Source: Phytophthora sp. 'mugwort'
Taxonomy: Eukaryota > Oomycota > Peronosporomycetes > Peronosporales > Peronosporaceae
Reading direction: 5' to 3'
DNA length: 58,637 bases
Assembly: GCA_033558025.1 (NCBI GenBank)
Contig: JAUCEF010000035.1
Location: 1 to 58,637, forward strand
A program made the position numbers and the translations under genes. Of this stretch, positions 16,665 through 26,610 are shown in pieces; the first letter of the stretch is position 1; each line of letters begins with the position of its first letter. The notes beneath the pieces are model-generated. The model did no database searches and had not been told where the DNA came from. It was given only the letters and a program-made list of their open reading frames with translations.

Positions 16665-17195
16665 ATGATTTTTTTTAACATTATTAAAAGGATATTTTTT
16701 GCTTATAATCTATATAAAATTATACAAGATATATTAAAAATACATCCTAAATTTTTTCAAAATATTTTTAAATTTATTTTAATTCTTTTACCTCTTGAAA
16801 TAACTTTATTAGAAGATTTTATAGATTTAGAGACTGAGGCTGAGGAAGCTGCTTTAAAAAAAGAAGAAAAACCTAAAAGTATTTTAAAAAGAATTGACGA
16901 TAATATGCCAACTATTTTCGTTTTTTTTTTTTTATCTTTTTTGTTTTATTTATTTCTAGATGCTTTTTTTTTTGATAGCGACAATTTCCCAAGCGATTTT
17001 CCTAGTAATTTTTCAACTGATTTAAATTTTGATTCAGATAGTGACTCTTTACCAAAACCACCAAAAAGAAAAATTACAAGATCTGGAAATCCTCTGAATC
17101 TATATAGATATTTTCATTATTTAGATGTTGAAACAGGTGAACGTATAGATGATATCGATCGATTAGATCCTGATACTTATGAAATAGTGGATTAA
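16665..17195 (+). CDS. orf176, single-pass membrane protein of unknown function
   Basis: A 176-residue frame that I do not recognise. Residues 1-48 are basic and hydrophobic, possibly membrane-associated. Residues 55-80 form a charged helix (ETEAEEAALKKEEKPK). Residues 82-102 are a clear membrane segment. The tail is acidic with Asp/Ser repeats (SDFPSNFSTDLNFDSDSDS), a KPPKRK basic patch and an acidic end (GERIDDIDRLDPDTYEIVD). The frame is open up to a TTG at 16635, but that overlaps the candidate RNA fold, so ATG 16665 is preferred. Amino-acid use is richer than chance A+T drift would give, so I think it is real. Confidence 0.65.
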   Translation: MIFFNIIKRIFFAYNLYKIIQDILKIHPKFFQNIFKFILILLPLEITLLEDFIDLETEAEEAALKKEEKPKSILKRIDDNMPTIFVFFFLSFLFYLFLDAFFFDSDNFPSDFPSNFSTDLNFDSDSDSLPKPPKRKITRSGNPLNLYRYFHYLDVETGERIDDIDRLDPDTYEIVD

Positions 17196-17256
17196 TTTAT
17201 TCCACTTTTTCTTTTTTAAAACAATAATAAACATTTTTTAAACAATAAAAATATAC

Positions 17257-17328
17257 GTGATTATAGATTAATTGGTAAATCCTTTATCTTCCAAGTAAAT
17301 ATTATGGGTTCAAATCCCATTAATCACA
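17257..17328 (+). tRNA. trnG(ucc): tRNA-Gly (UCC)
   Basis: Acceptor GTGATTA/TAATCAC, anticodon loop CTTCCAA. It reads GGR codons and complements trnG(GCC). Confidence 0.92.
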
Positions 17329-17345
17329 TATTTAAAATATCTTTA

Positions 17346-17429
17346 GGAGAAATGGCTGAGTGGTTAAAAGCGGCAGACTGTAAATTTGTTGAAATATTTT
17401 CTACGTAGGTTCAAATCCTACTTTCTCCA
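17346..17429 (+). tRNA. trnY(gua): tRNA-Tyr (GUA)
   Basis: Acceptor GGAGAAA/TTTCTCC, anticodon loop CTGTAAA, long variable arm as in bacterial-type Tyr. Confidence 0.94.
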
Positions 17430-17789
17430 ATAAAGATCTAAAAAAAAAAAAGGATAAACAAATTAAAAAAAGGATAAAAAGATAAAATATCTTTAAATAG
17501 TTAAGTTAAAAAGATATTTATCTTTTCAACAAAAAATTCAAAAACATATTTAGGGGGGGATCCTTTTCAAAAAATAATATTTTTTTTTCGTGATACAAAG
17601 AAATTTTTATTAATAACTAATTGAATTTTTAAAAATTAAAAAATTTTAATCCTTTAAGACAATATAAGACAATATAAGACAATATAAGACAATATAAGAC
17701 AATATAAGACAAAAATTAATATAAGAATGTTATAATATTAAATTTTTAAATATTTGTTATTTTAAAAATTAATATTAAATAATTAATAT
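17430..17789. other. Non-coding spacer before rrnS
   Basis: No plausible gene. It holds two AAAAAGGATAAA-type repeats (17445-17480), a hairpin from AAAAAGATAAAATATCTTT (17476) to AAAGATATTTATCTTTT (to 17525), a run of seven G at 17553-17559 in an otherwise G-poor region, and five 10-bp tandem repeats at 17661-17710. It could hold the rrnS promoter or a replication element. Confidence 0.6.
17661..17710. repeat. Five tandem 10-bp repeats (AATATAAGAC)
   Basis: Five exact copies, preceded by a partial copy TAAGAC at 17655, about 80 bases upstream of the small rRNA. Ten bases is close to one helical turn, so bound proteins would face the same side. Confidence 0.97.
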
Positions 17790-18652
17790 AAAACTTAAAT
17801 AGAGTTTGATCCTGGCTCAGAATAAATGCTATCGGTATGCTTAACACATGCAAGTTGAATGTTTTTAAAACATAGCGAACGGGTGAGTAACACGTGAATT
17901 ATCTACCTTTTAATTCAGAATAATTATTTTTATAAAAATACTGAATAAATTAATTAAAGTTTTTAACGTTAAAAGATGAGTTTGCGCAAGATTATGGTAG
18001 TTGGTAGTTTAATAGACAACCAAGCCTATTATCTTTAGCTGGTTTGAAAGAATGATCAGCCACATTGGGACTGAGACACGGCCCAAACTTTTTTAAAGGC
18101 AGCAGTGGGGAATTTTGGACAATGAGCGGAAGCTTGATCCAGCAATACCGAGTGGGTGATGACGGCTAATTAGGTTGTAAAGCTCTTTCATTAAGGAGGA
18201 AAATGACAGTACTTAAAAAAGAAGTTCCGGCTAATACCCGTGCCAGCAGCCGCGGTAATACGGGAGGAGCGAGCATTATTCGGGATGATTAGGCGTAAAG
18301 GGTTTGTAGGTAGTTTTTTAAGTTGAAAGAAACAAATTAAAGCTCAACTTTATACATTTTTTCAAAACTGATAAACTGGAGTATAAATAGAGGATAATGG
18401 AATTTCTATTGGAGTGATAAAATACGTTGATAATAGAAGGAAGACCTATGGCGAAGGCAATTATCTGGGTATATACTGACACTGAGAAACGAAAGCTTGG
18501 GTAGCGAACGGGATTAGAGACCCCGGTAGTCCATGCTGTAAACGATGAGTGCTAATATTTAGAATTTTTAGATATAACAGCTAACGCGTTAAGCACTCCG
18601 CCTGAAAAGTATAATCGCAAGATTGAAATTCAAAGGAATTGACGGGAGTCTA

Positions 18653-18684
<32 letters not shown>

Positions 18685-19302
18685 AATACGCGCAGAACCT
18701 TACCAACTCTTGCTAATTTTTATTTAAAATTTTTATATAAAAAACAGGTGTTGCATGGCTGTCGTCAGCTCGTGTTGTGAAATGTTTGGTTAAATCCTTT
18801 AACGAGCGCAACCCCTATGATTAGTTACTAATTTATTATAAATAGATAAAAGTACTCTAATGAAAAAATTAATGATAGGTTAATGGAAGGTGGGGATGAC
18901 GTCAAGTCTTCATGGCCCTTATGAGTTGGGCTACACACGTGCTACAATGATAATTACAATGAGAAGCAATAATGATATAAGTTGGAGCAAATCTTCAAAA
19001 ATTATCTTAGTTCGAATTAAGGGCTGAAACTCGCCCTTATGAAGTTGGAATCGCTAGTAATCGCAGAACAGCATGCTGCGGTGAATATGTTACTGGACTT
19101 TGTACACACCGCCCGTCACATCAGGGAAGTTGATTGTTTTTAAAATAATTTTTAATTCTTTTATAAAATTTAATAATTATTTAAATAAAATAATTTAAAA
19201 TTTTTATAAAATAAATTATAATTCCTAAAAAGTGGTTAGTAACTTTGATGAAGTCGTAACAAGGTAGTCGTAGGGGAACCTGTGTCTGGAAGAGATCTTT
19301 AA
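17790..19302 (+). rRNA. rrnS: Small subunit (16S-like) ribosomal RNA
   Basis: The 5' end is set by AGAGTTTGATCCTGGCTCAG. Landmarks include GTGCCAGCAGCCGCGGTAA near 18239, ATTAGAGACCCCGGTAGTCC near 18512, GCATGGCTGTCGTCAGCTCG near 18753, GTACACACCGCCCGTCAC near 19101 and AAGTCGTAACAAGGTAGTCG near 19252. It ends after GGGGAACCTGTGTCTGGAAG; the bacterial anti-Shine-Dalgarno CCTCC is absent. An A+T-rich insert sits near 19140-19220. The 3' end is approximate. Confidence 0.97.
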
Positions 19303-19330
19303 GCATTCTTAAATTAAAATTAAAAGTCTT

Positions 19331-19402
19331 AGGAAAATAGTTTAATTGGTAAAATCATAGTCTCCAAAATTATTGTTATGGGTTCAAGTCCCATTTTTCC
19401 TG
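19331..19402 (+). tRNA. trnW(cca): tRNA-Trp (CCA)
   Basis: Acceptor AGGAAAA/TTTTCCT, anticodon loop CTCCAAA. The CCA anticodon reads UGG only, consistent with UGA remaining a stop codon. Confidence 0.94.
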
Positions 19403-19848
19403 TTTATTATAAAATATTATAAATCAAAAAAATTTTATAATATCTGAAATTAATTAAATTCAAGTTATAAAAATAAAATTTTATTTAAAATACTTTTTAA
19501 TCAAAGGGAATTTAAATTTAGATTTATAATATTTTATAATAAATATAGTTTTATATGTTTAAAATAAAAATATTATTATAAATATTCAATTTTAAAATTA
19601 CTCCATTATTCCTAAAAAAATATTCATAAACAGATTAATTAATGTTTATATTAAGAAAACATTCTCAATATTAAATAATTTTAATTTATTAGTTAATATT
19701 ATTGATTAATCGTTAAATGAATACTCTTTAAATAATTATTATTTCATTTTTATTATATTCTACATTAATATTTATTATTGTATATAAAAACATTTTAAAA
19801 ATAATATGATTATTTAATATAAATTATTTTAATTTTTAAAAAATTTTA

Positions 19849-19860
19849 TATTCTTTAAGA
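19849..19860 (+). promoter_or_regulatory. TATTCTTTAAGA motif upstream of cox2
   Basis: The 12-mer is identical to those upstream of nad5 and atp9 and is preceded by TTTTTAAAAAAT as in nad5. It lies 134 bases before the cox2 ATG. A promoter or RNA-processing role is inferred from recurrence. Confidence 0.5.
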
Positions 19861-19914
19861 AAAAAAAAAAATAATTCAATTATTTTTACAATATAAATAA
19901 TAAAATTTATATTT
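19855..19914 (+). repeat. Dispersed inverted repeat, copy A
   Basis: AATAATTCAATTATTTTT, then CAATATAAATAATAAAATTT, is matched with a few differences by the reverse complement of 23459-23516. The pair flanks the cox2-tatA-cox1-orf137 block. Confidence 0.8.
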
Positions 19915-19994
19915 TTTCTTGAATATTAATATTCAAAAACTCTTAATTTTGTATATATTAAAAATTAAATAAAATAATAAATTTCAAGTATATT

Positions 19995-20771
19995 ATGACA
20001 ATAATAAATTATATAAATAATCAATTCACTTTTTTAGATATGGCTGAACCTTGGCAATTAGGTTTTCAAGATCCAGCAACACCTGTTATGGAAGGTATTA
20101 TTAATTTTCATCATGATTTAATGTTTTTTTTAATTATGATTACTGTATTTGTTTGTTGGATGTTATTTAGAGTTATTACTCTTTTTGATGAAAAAAAAAA
20201 TAAAATTCCAGCAACAATTGTACATGGTGCTACTATTGAAATTATTTGGACTTCTATTCCAGCCTTAATTTTATTAACGGTAGCTATTCCATCTTTTGCT
20301 TTATTATATTCAATGGATGAAGTAATTGATCCTATTATTACTTTAAAAGTAATTGGTAGTCAATGGTATTGGAGTTATGAATATTCAGATAATTTAGAAT
20401 TTTCTGATGAACCTTTAATTTTTGATAGTTATATGATTCAAGAAGATGATTTAGCAATAGGTCAATTTAGAATTTTAGAAGTTGATAATCGTGTGGTTGT
20501 TCCAACTAATAGTCATATTCGAGTATTAATTACTGCTTCAGATGTTTTACATTCATGGGCAATACCTTCATTAGGTATAAAATTAGATGCTTGTCCTGGT
20601 CGTTTAAATCAAACATCAATGTTTATTAAACGTGAAGGTGTTTTTTATGGACAATGTAGTGAAATTTGTGGAGTAAATCATGGATTTATGCCTATTGTTG
20701 TAGAAGCTGTTTCATTAGAAGATTATTTAATTTGGTTAAAAAATAAAATCAATTTTGATTTTAATATATAA
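19995..20771 (+). CDS. cox2: Cytochrome c oxidase subunit 2
   Basis: Subunit of complex IV carrying the CuA centre that takes electrons from cytochrome c; 258 residues. Two N-terminal membrane helices span about residues 41-63 and 82-106. The aromatic patch [10 protein letters not shown] is at 121-130. CuA ligands are H187, C221, E223 (main chain), C225, H229 and M232, all present. It is a single intact reading frame, unlike split cox2 of some protists. It is followed after 13 bases by the small TatA-like ORF. Confidence 0.98.
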   Translation: MTIINYINNQFTFLDMAEPWQLGFQDPATPVMEGIINFHHDLMFFLIMITVFVCWMLFRVITLFDEKKNKIPATIVHGATIEIIWTSIPALILLTVAIPSFALLYSMDEVIDPIITLKVIGSQWYWSYEYSDNLEFSDEPLIFDSYMIQEDDLAIGQFRILEVDNRVVVPTNSHIRVLITASDVLHSWAIPSLGIKLDACPGRLNQTSMFIKREGVFYGQCSEICGVNHGFMPIVVEAVSLEDYLIWLKNKINFDFNI

Positions 20772-20784
20772 TTAAAAAATTTTT

Positions 20785-20883
20785 ATGGTATTTAAAATCA
20801 TTGGTATAATTTTTTTAATATTATTACTATTTACTGATATTAAAAAATTAATTAATAAAATCAAACAATTTTTCAATAAATAA
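20785..20883 (+). CDS. 32-residue ORF resembling a minimal TatA
   Basis: A 33-codon frame between cox2 and cox1. It has one hydrophobic helix (residues 5-16, IIGIIFLILLLF), a hinge TDIKKL, and a short amphipathic basic helix ending NKIKQFFNK. This is the TatA plan of membrane helix, F.xxKLP-like hinge and amphipathic helix; compare bacterial LLFGTKKL. TatA would oligomerise with TatC for folded-protein export, and tatC is present at 3683. The match rests on architecture and about six hinge residues, and the protein is shorter than known TatA, so chance is not excluded. If real, the symbol would be tatA. Confidence 0.5.
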   Translation: MVFKIIGIIFLILLLFTDIKKLINKIKQFFNK

Positions 20884-20993
20884 AAATAATTTATTTTTTT
20901 GATAATAAAAAATTAAAAAAACCAACGCTTTTTTTGATTTAAAAATAAAATATATAATTTTGCATTTAAAATAAAATTTAAAAATATAAATAA

Positions 20994-22472
<1,479 letters not shown>

Positions 22473-22714
22473 AAAAAATTTTTATAATTATTAATAATTA
22501 AATTAATCTTTATTAATAATTATATTAAAAATTTTTAATTTAATTAATACCGTTTTACGGTGTTTTATAAAAATTTAAAATTTTTATATTATTTAAGAGA
22601 AAAAAATATTAGTAAAATTTAAATAAAAAAAAATATTAAATCTCAAAAATTAAATCAAATAAAAATTTAATTAATAACAAATTAATTATTAATAAAATAA
22701 TTTAAATTATAATT
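22473..22714. other. Non-coding spacer between cox1 and orf137
   Basis: A+T-rich and without ORFs. A 7-bp hairpin AATACCG/CGGTGTT lies at 22546-22564, 73 bases after cox1, possibly an RNA 3' end. A variant of the 12-mer, TATTATTTAAGA, lies at 22587-22598 upstream of orf137, preceded by TTTAAAATTTT. Confidence 0.5.
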
Positions 22715-23128
22715 ATGGATATCGAAAATATTTTAATAGACTTAAACAATGACAACAATAATATTGAAAAACACGAATCACAAGAACAAACATCAAATTA
22801 TATAAAATATATAATATTTATAATAGGTGCCTTTTTTATTTTAGGTTTAACTATTTTTTTAATTTATTTCAATAGCGATTTTCCAATAGTTTCTGCATTA
22901 CAGGATTTAAGGAATATCGTCGATGATGAAACTTTCAATCAAATAAAACAAGTTGTTTTAAAAATGTTACGTGAACCTGAAAAAAGGGCGGCTGGATTAA
23001 ATTTATTAGAATTATTAAAACTAACTATTCATCCAAGACATTTATTAAAAGATAATCCACAAGAATTTGAAAAAATGATGACTCATTTAATTAAAATTTT
23101 AATTTCTATTTTTAAAGAAGATGGCTAA
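22715..23128 (+). CDS. orf137, single-pass membrane protein of unknown function
   Basis: A 137-residue frame I do not recognise. An acidic Asn/Asp/Glu-rich N-terminus (1-30) precedes a strong membrane helix (31-52, KYIIFIIGAFFILGLTIFLIYF). Then comes a mixed-composition, helical C-terminal domain with REPEKRAAGLNLLELLKLTI, HPRHLL and EFEKMMTHLIKILIS. Amino-acid composition is balanced compared with chance A+T frames, and it has its own 12-mer-like upstream motif and a 3' hairpin, so it is likely expressed. Possible roles include a respiratory or ribosome accessory protein; nothing supports a specific one. Confidence 0.7.
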   Translation: MDIENILIDLNNDNNNIEKHESQEQTSNYIKYIIFIIGAFFILGLTIFLIYFNSDFPIVSALQDLRNIVDDETFNQIKQVVLKMLREPEKRAAGLNLLELLKLTIHPRHLLKDNPQEFEKMMTHLIKILISIFKEDG

Positions 23129-23130
23129 AA

Positions 23131-23158
23131 AAACCTATTTAATTTGTTAAATAGGTTT
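23131..23158 (+). terminator. Perfect 12-bp hairpin after orf137
   Basis: AAACCTATTTAA, loop TTTG, TTAAATAGGTTT, beginning two bases after the orf137 stop. It is the last feature of the plus-strand gene run before convergent minus-strand genes, which suits transcript 3'-end formation. Confidence 0.6.
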
Positions 23159-23458
23159 CTAGATATACAATATATACATTATGTAAATTTTTACCAATTA
23201 AAAACTAATTATGTGATTTTAAATTATAACTATGTTGATATTAATTTAATTTTAGTTATTGAGTATTTAATAAAAATTAATCTATTTAAATATTTATGTC
23301 ATCAATAACTTATGTTAAACCATCTTGATTAAAAGTTATAGAATTAGCAATAATAATATTCTGTATTTATATTAAATTTGTAAGTGAACGCATTCTTCTT
23401 ATATTTTTTAGAATATTTATTGAAAAAAATTGATTTTTTTAATTTATTATTTCTTAAA

Positions 23459-23516
23459 AAATTTAAATTTTATTATTTATATTATAAAAATAATTGAATT
23501 ATTTTTTTTTTAAGAA
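23459..23516 (-). repeat. Dispersed inverted repeat, copy B
   Basis: The reverse complement reads ATTCTTAAAAAAAAAATAAT, then TCAATTATTTTTATAATATA and AATAATAAAATTT, matching 19855-19914 with a few changes. The motif TATTCTTTAAGA is degraded here to ATTCTTAA. Confidence 0.8.
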
Positions 23517-23539
23517 TGAAATTTTTAAATAAAACTAAT

Positions 23540-23612
23540 TACAATCTCTTGGATTTGAACCAAGATTTTAAAGCTTAGAAGGCTAATACTCTACCAATTA
23601 AGTTAAGATTGT
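23540..23612 (-). tRNA. trnR(ucu): tRNA-Arg (UCU)
   Basis: Acceptor ACAATCT/AGATTGT, anticodon loop CTTCTAA. The anticodon stem has two outer T-T mismatches. It reads AGR codons. Confidence 0.85.
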
Positions 23613-23629
23613 TTTAGTTTTATTAAGAA

Positions 23630-24340
23630 TTAAACAGTTTTATCTGAATATACATTAAAAATAGCTTTTAATGCATCTCGTGAAAGTTGTTTATAAATAT
23701 TTTGTTTTAAAAATTTTTTTTTTTCCTTTTTAGTTAAAGTAACCGCTCCTATTAAAGCTATTAATAATATAATACCTGCAACTAAAAAAAAAAAAGCATA
23801 ATAACTATATAAAATTTGTCCAATTGTTTCAATATTTGTAATAGTATCTAATTGATAGATAAAATTTTTTAAAAAGGGTTTGACATCAACAAATATTTCA
23901 AAAGTACCTTTCATACTATCGTGAAAAAAAAATAAAGTATTTACTTTTTGAGTAAAAAAAGAATTATTTATTAAATGGTAATATGATGTAAAAACTTTAC
24001 TAAACATAACAAACGTTTCTAAAAAAAAAATAAAACTAATTAAAAAAATAATTGGTAAATAACCAAAATTATTTTTTATTTTATTTTTATCAATTAAAAC
24101 ATTAACATCTAGCATCATAATAACAAATAAAAATAATACAGTAATAGCTCCTACATAAATAATAATTAACATTATTGATAAAAATTCAATTTCAGAAATT
24201 AATAATAATCCAGTTGAATTAGTAAAAACTAATATTAAAAAAAATGCAGAATATATTGTATTTGTAGAATATATTACAAATATAGCTGAAGTTAAAGCTA
24301 TAGTTGAAAAAGTATAAAAGAAAATTGTTTCGAAATCCAT
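23630..24340 (-). CDS. nad6: NADH dehydrogenase subunit 6
   Basis: Membrane subunit of complex I next to nad4L and nad1, 236 residues with five predicted helices. The signature FLSIMLIIIYVGAITVLFLFVIMML lies near residues 53-77. A polar C-terminal tail follows. It begins 60 bases downstream of nad5 on the same strand, and trnR follows. Confidence 0.97.
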   Translation of the reverse strand: MDFETIFFYTFSTIALTSAIFVIYSTNTIYSAFFLILVFTNSTGLLLISEIEFLSIMLIIIYVGAITVLFLFVIMMLDVNVLIDKNKIKNNFGYLPIIFLISFIFFLETFVMFSKVFTSYYHLINNSFFTQKVNTLFFFHDSMKGTFEIFVDVKPFLKNFIYQLDTITNIETIGQILYSYYAFFFLVAGIILLIALIGAVTLTKKEKKKFLKQNIYKQLSRDALKAIFNVYSDKTV

Positions 24341-24400
24341 AATGTATTTAAATTATATAAATTTATAATTATATCTTAAAAGATACATATTTTATTATTT

Positions 24401-26395
24401 TTATTTAATTAATAAAAAAATAAATAAAAATAATAAAATAGTAATAATATTAAAAAAATAAATAATAGAAAAAAAAATAATATTTATTAAACAAATAATG
24501 CTAATTAACATTAATAATGAATAGTGATAAATATAACCTGTTTGTAATAAAATTATTTTTTGACTTAAGAAAGAAAAAACGGTTATTAAACCAAAAGGAC
24601 CACACATTTCAATTAAACCTTTATCAATCATTTTATATGTTACATTATAACCAACTTTTAATATATATTGATTAATAAATTCATAATAAATTTTATCAAA
24701 ATACCATTTTCTATTTAAAAAATTATAAAAATAAAGACCATATTTTGAAATTTTTAAGTTATATAAAAATCTAAATTTAAAAAAATATAAATAAAAGGCA
24801 CAAAATAAGCCACAAAAACTTAAAATAACAGGTAATAATTTAAAAAATGTTGGTAAAAATTCAGCATCAATCATTTGATTATTAAATGGATTTATATAAA
24901 TTGAGTTATTCCAAAAATTTGAACCTAACCCAACAAACATATCTTTAGAAATATAACCTATAAAAATACTACCAAATGCTAAAACTCCTAAAGGAATACC
25001 CATTTCTAATGGAACATCATGTGCATTTTTAATAACATTTTTATAGGCATTAGTTTCACTTAAAAAAGCAAAAAATAATAAACGTGTTGAATAGAATGCC
25101 GTAAAAAATGCACCAATAGTACCCAACCAATAAGCAAAATGACCTGTTTCACTAAAACTTGAAAATGCAACTTCTAATATTAAATCTTTAGAATAAAAAC
25201 CAGTTAAAAAAGGAAAACCCATTAAAGATAATGAACCTATTAAAAACATTATATAAGTAAAAGGTAAAATTCTTCTTAAACCACCCATTTTTCTTATATC
25301 TTGTTCATCACCCATAGCATGAATTACAGCACCGGAACATAAAAATAATAATGCTTTAAAATATGCATGATTTGATAAATGAAAAATAGCTAAAGGATAA
25401 TTTGATAATCCACAAGCAAAAAACATATAACCTAATTGACTACAAGTAGAATAGGCAACTATTTTTTTAAAATCATTTTGTACTAGACCAATTGTACTTG
25501 AGAAAAAGGCTGTAGAAGCTCCAATAATTGTAATAACTTTTAAAGAAAACATTGAATATTCAAACATTGGTGAACAACGTGCAATTAAATAAACACCAGC
25601 AGTTACCATAGTCGCTGCATGGATTAATGCCGAAACCGGCGTAGGTCCTTCCATAGCATCGGGTAACCATAAATGTAAAAAAATTTGAGCAGATTTACCC
25701 ATAGCACCTATAAAAATTAAAATACACGCAACATCAATAATACTTAAAATATAATTAAAAAAAATAAATTTAAAATCTTTAACAATAGAAATTGCTGCAA
25801 ATGTACTAAAATATTCAATAGTTCTAATATTATAAAAAACAGTTAATACACCTAATAATAAGATTAAATCACTAATTCGATTAACTAACATAGCTTTTAT
25901 AGCTGCTTTATTCGCTTGTAAACGTGTAAACCAAAAATTAATTAATAAATATGAACAAAAACCAACACCTTCCCATCCAACAAACATTTGCATAAAATTA
26001 TCACCTGTAACTAATATAATCATAAAAAAAGTAAATAGTGATAAATATGACATAAATCTAGATAAATGTGGATCATGATCCATATATTTAGAAGAATATA
26101 AATGAACTAAAGTTGAAATACTTGTTACAACAATTAACATTATCATAGTTAAACTATCAAATAAAAAACACCAATTACAATTAAATAAACCACTATTAAT
26201 CCAATTTGAAATATAAATAATATACTCATATTCATTTGTAATTGAATTATATATAATAATAAATGAAAAAAGACAACTTAAAAAAGTTGTTAATGTGGTT
26301 ATAAATACAGAACCTTTACGGCCAATATAAAAACCAAATAATCCAGAAGCTACTGAACCTAAAAAAGGTAAAAAAATTAAAGTTAATAATAACAT
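24401..26395 (-). CDS. nad5: NADH dehydrogenase subunit 5
   Basis: Antiporter-like proton-pumping subunit of complex I, 664 residues. It shows the NAD5/MrpA N-terminal block (VHLYSSKYMDHDPHLSRF), the catalytic antiporter motif HLWLPDAMEGPTPVSALIHA with following lysines, and the long C-terminal helix that braces the membrane arm. The start has MLLLTLIFLPFLGSVASGLFG. Its first part is duplicated at 58001-58637, at the right edge of the window. Confidence 0.98.
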   Translation of the reverse strand: MLLLTLIFLPFLGSVASGLFGFYIGRKGSVFITTLTTFLSCLFSFIIIYNSITNEYEYIIYISNWINSGLFNCNWCFLFDSLTMIMLIVVTSISTLVHLYSSKYMDHDPHLSRFMSYLSLFTFFMIILVTGDNFMQMFVGWEGVGFCSYLLINFWFTRLQANKAAIKAMLVNRISDLILLLGVLTVFYNIRTIEYFSTFAAISIVKDFKFIFFNYILSIIDVACILIFIGAMGKSAQIFLHLWLPDAMEGPTPVSALIHAATMVTAGVYLIARCSPMFEYSMFSLKVITIIGASTAFFSSTIGLVQNDFKKIVAYSTCSQLGYMFFACGLSNYPLAIFHLSNHAYFKALLFLCSGAVIHAMGDEQDIRKMGGLRRILPFTYIMFLIGSLSLMGFPFLTGFYSKDLILEVAFSSFSETGHFAYWLGTIGAFFTAFYSTRLLFFAFLSETNAYKNVIKNAHDVPLEMGIPLGVLAFGSIFIGYISKDMFVGLGSNFWNNSIYINPFNNQMIDAEFLPTFFKLLPVILSFCGLFCAFYLYFFKFRFLYNLKISKYGLYFYNFLNRKWYFDKIYYEFINQYILKVGYNVTYKMIDKGLIEMCGPFGLITVFSFLSQKIILLQTGYIYHYSLLMLISIICLINIIFFSIIYFFNIITILLFLFIFLLIK

Positions 26396-26454
26396 AATAG
26401 AATAAAATAAATTTAAATTATTTAAAAATATAATAATAATTTTAAAATAATTCT

Positions 26455-26466
26455 TCTTAAAGAATA
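26455..26466 (-). promoter_or_regulatory. TATTCTTTAAGA motif upstream of nad5
   Basis: Identical 12-mer to those before cox2 and atp9, 60 bases upstream of the nad5 ATG, preceded by TTTTTTAAAAAATATT. Confidence 0.5.
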
Positions 26467-26504
26467 AATATTTTTTAAAAAATTAATATTAGAATAATAT
26501 TTAA

Positions 26505-26530
26505 AATTATTTTCTATATAGAAAATAATT
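26505..26530. promoter_or_regulatory. 26-nt perfect palindrome in the atp1-nad5 spacer
   Basis: AATTATTTTCTATATAGAAA continuing to AATAATT reads the same on both strands. It could be a binding site for a dimeric protein or a cruciform. The whole gap 26396-26599 contains only this, the nad5 motif and the atp1 3' hairpin. Confidence 0.45.
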
Positions 26531-26553
26531 AATTTTTATCTGTTATGTTTTAT

Positions 26554-26610
26554 TTACAAAATATTATAATTATTTTTTATTAATAAAAAAATAATTATAT
26601 TATTTTGTAA
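26554..26610 (-). terminator. Long hairpin at the 3' end of atp1
   Basis: TTACAAAATATTATAATTAT and its near-perfect inverse form a stem of about 28 pairs with one mismatch and one bulge. The stem includes the last atp1 codons and the stop, so it may define the 3' end of the mRNA. Confidence 0.5.

Larger units (their letters stand above)
19403..19994. other. 592-base non-coding region upstream of cox2
   Basis: Longest gene-free stretch in the unique region. Only ORFs of about ten codons are visible and no 5S rRNA is recognisable. It contains the TATTCTTTAAGA motif at 19849 and, from about 19855 to 19914, a sequence that returns inverted at 23459-23516. A promoter for cox2-cox1 is the likely content. 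Confidence 0.7.
23129..23539. other. Non-coding region between convergent orf137 and trnR-nad6
   Basis: About 410 bases with no gene. Apart from the hairpin at its left edge, it carries copy B of the dispersed inverted repeat at 23459-23516. Convergent transcription ends here. Confidence 0.65.

Noticed and set aside
17661..17710. CRISPR-like array
   Set aside because: The repeats are 10 bp, directly tandem and without spacers, in mitochondrial DNA.
19403..19994. 5S rRNA or a missed protein gene upstream of cox2
   Set aside because: I looked for 5S core elements and for ORFs above ~15 codons and found neither; the stretch is dominated by A/T runs.
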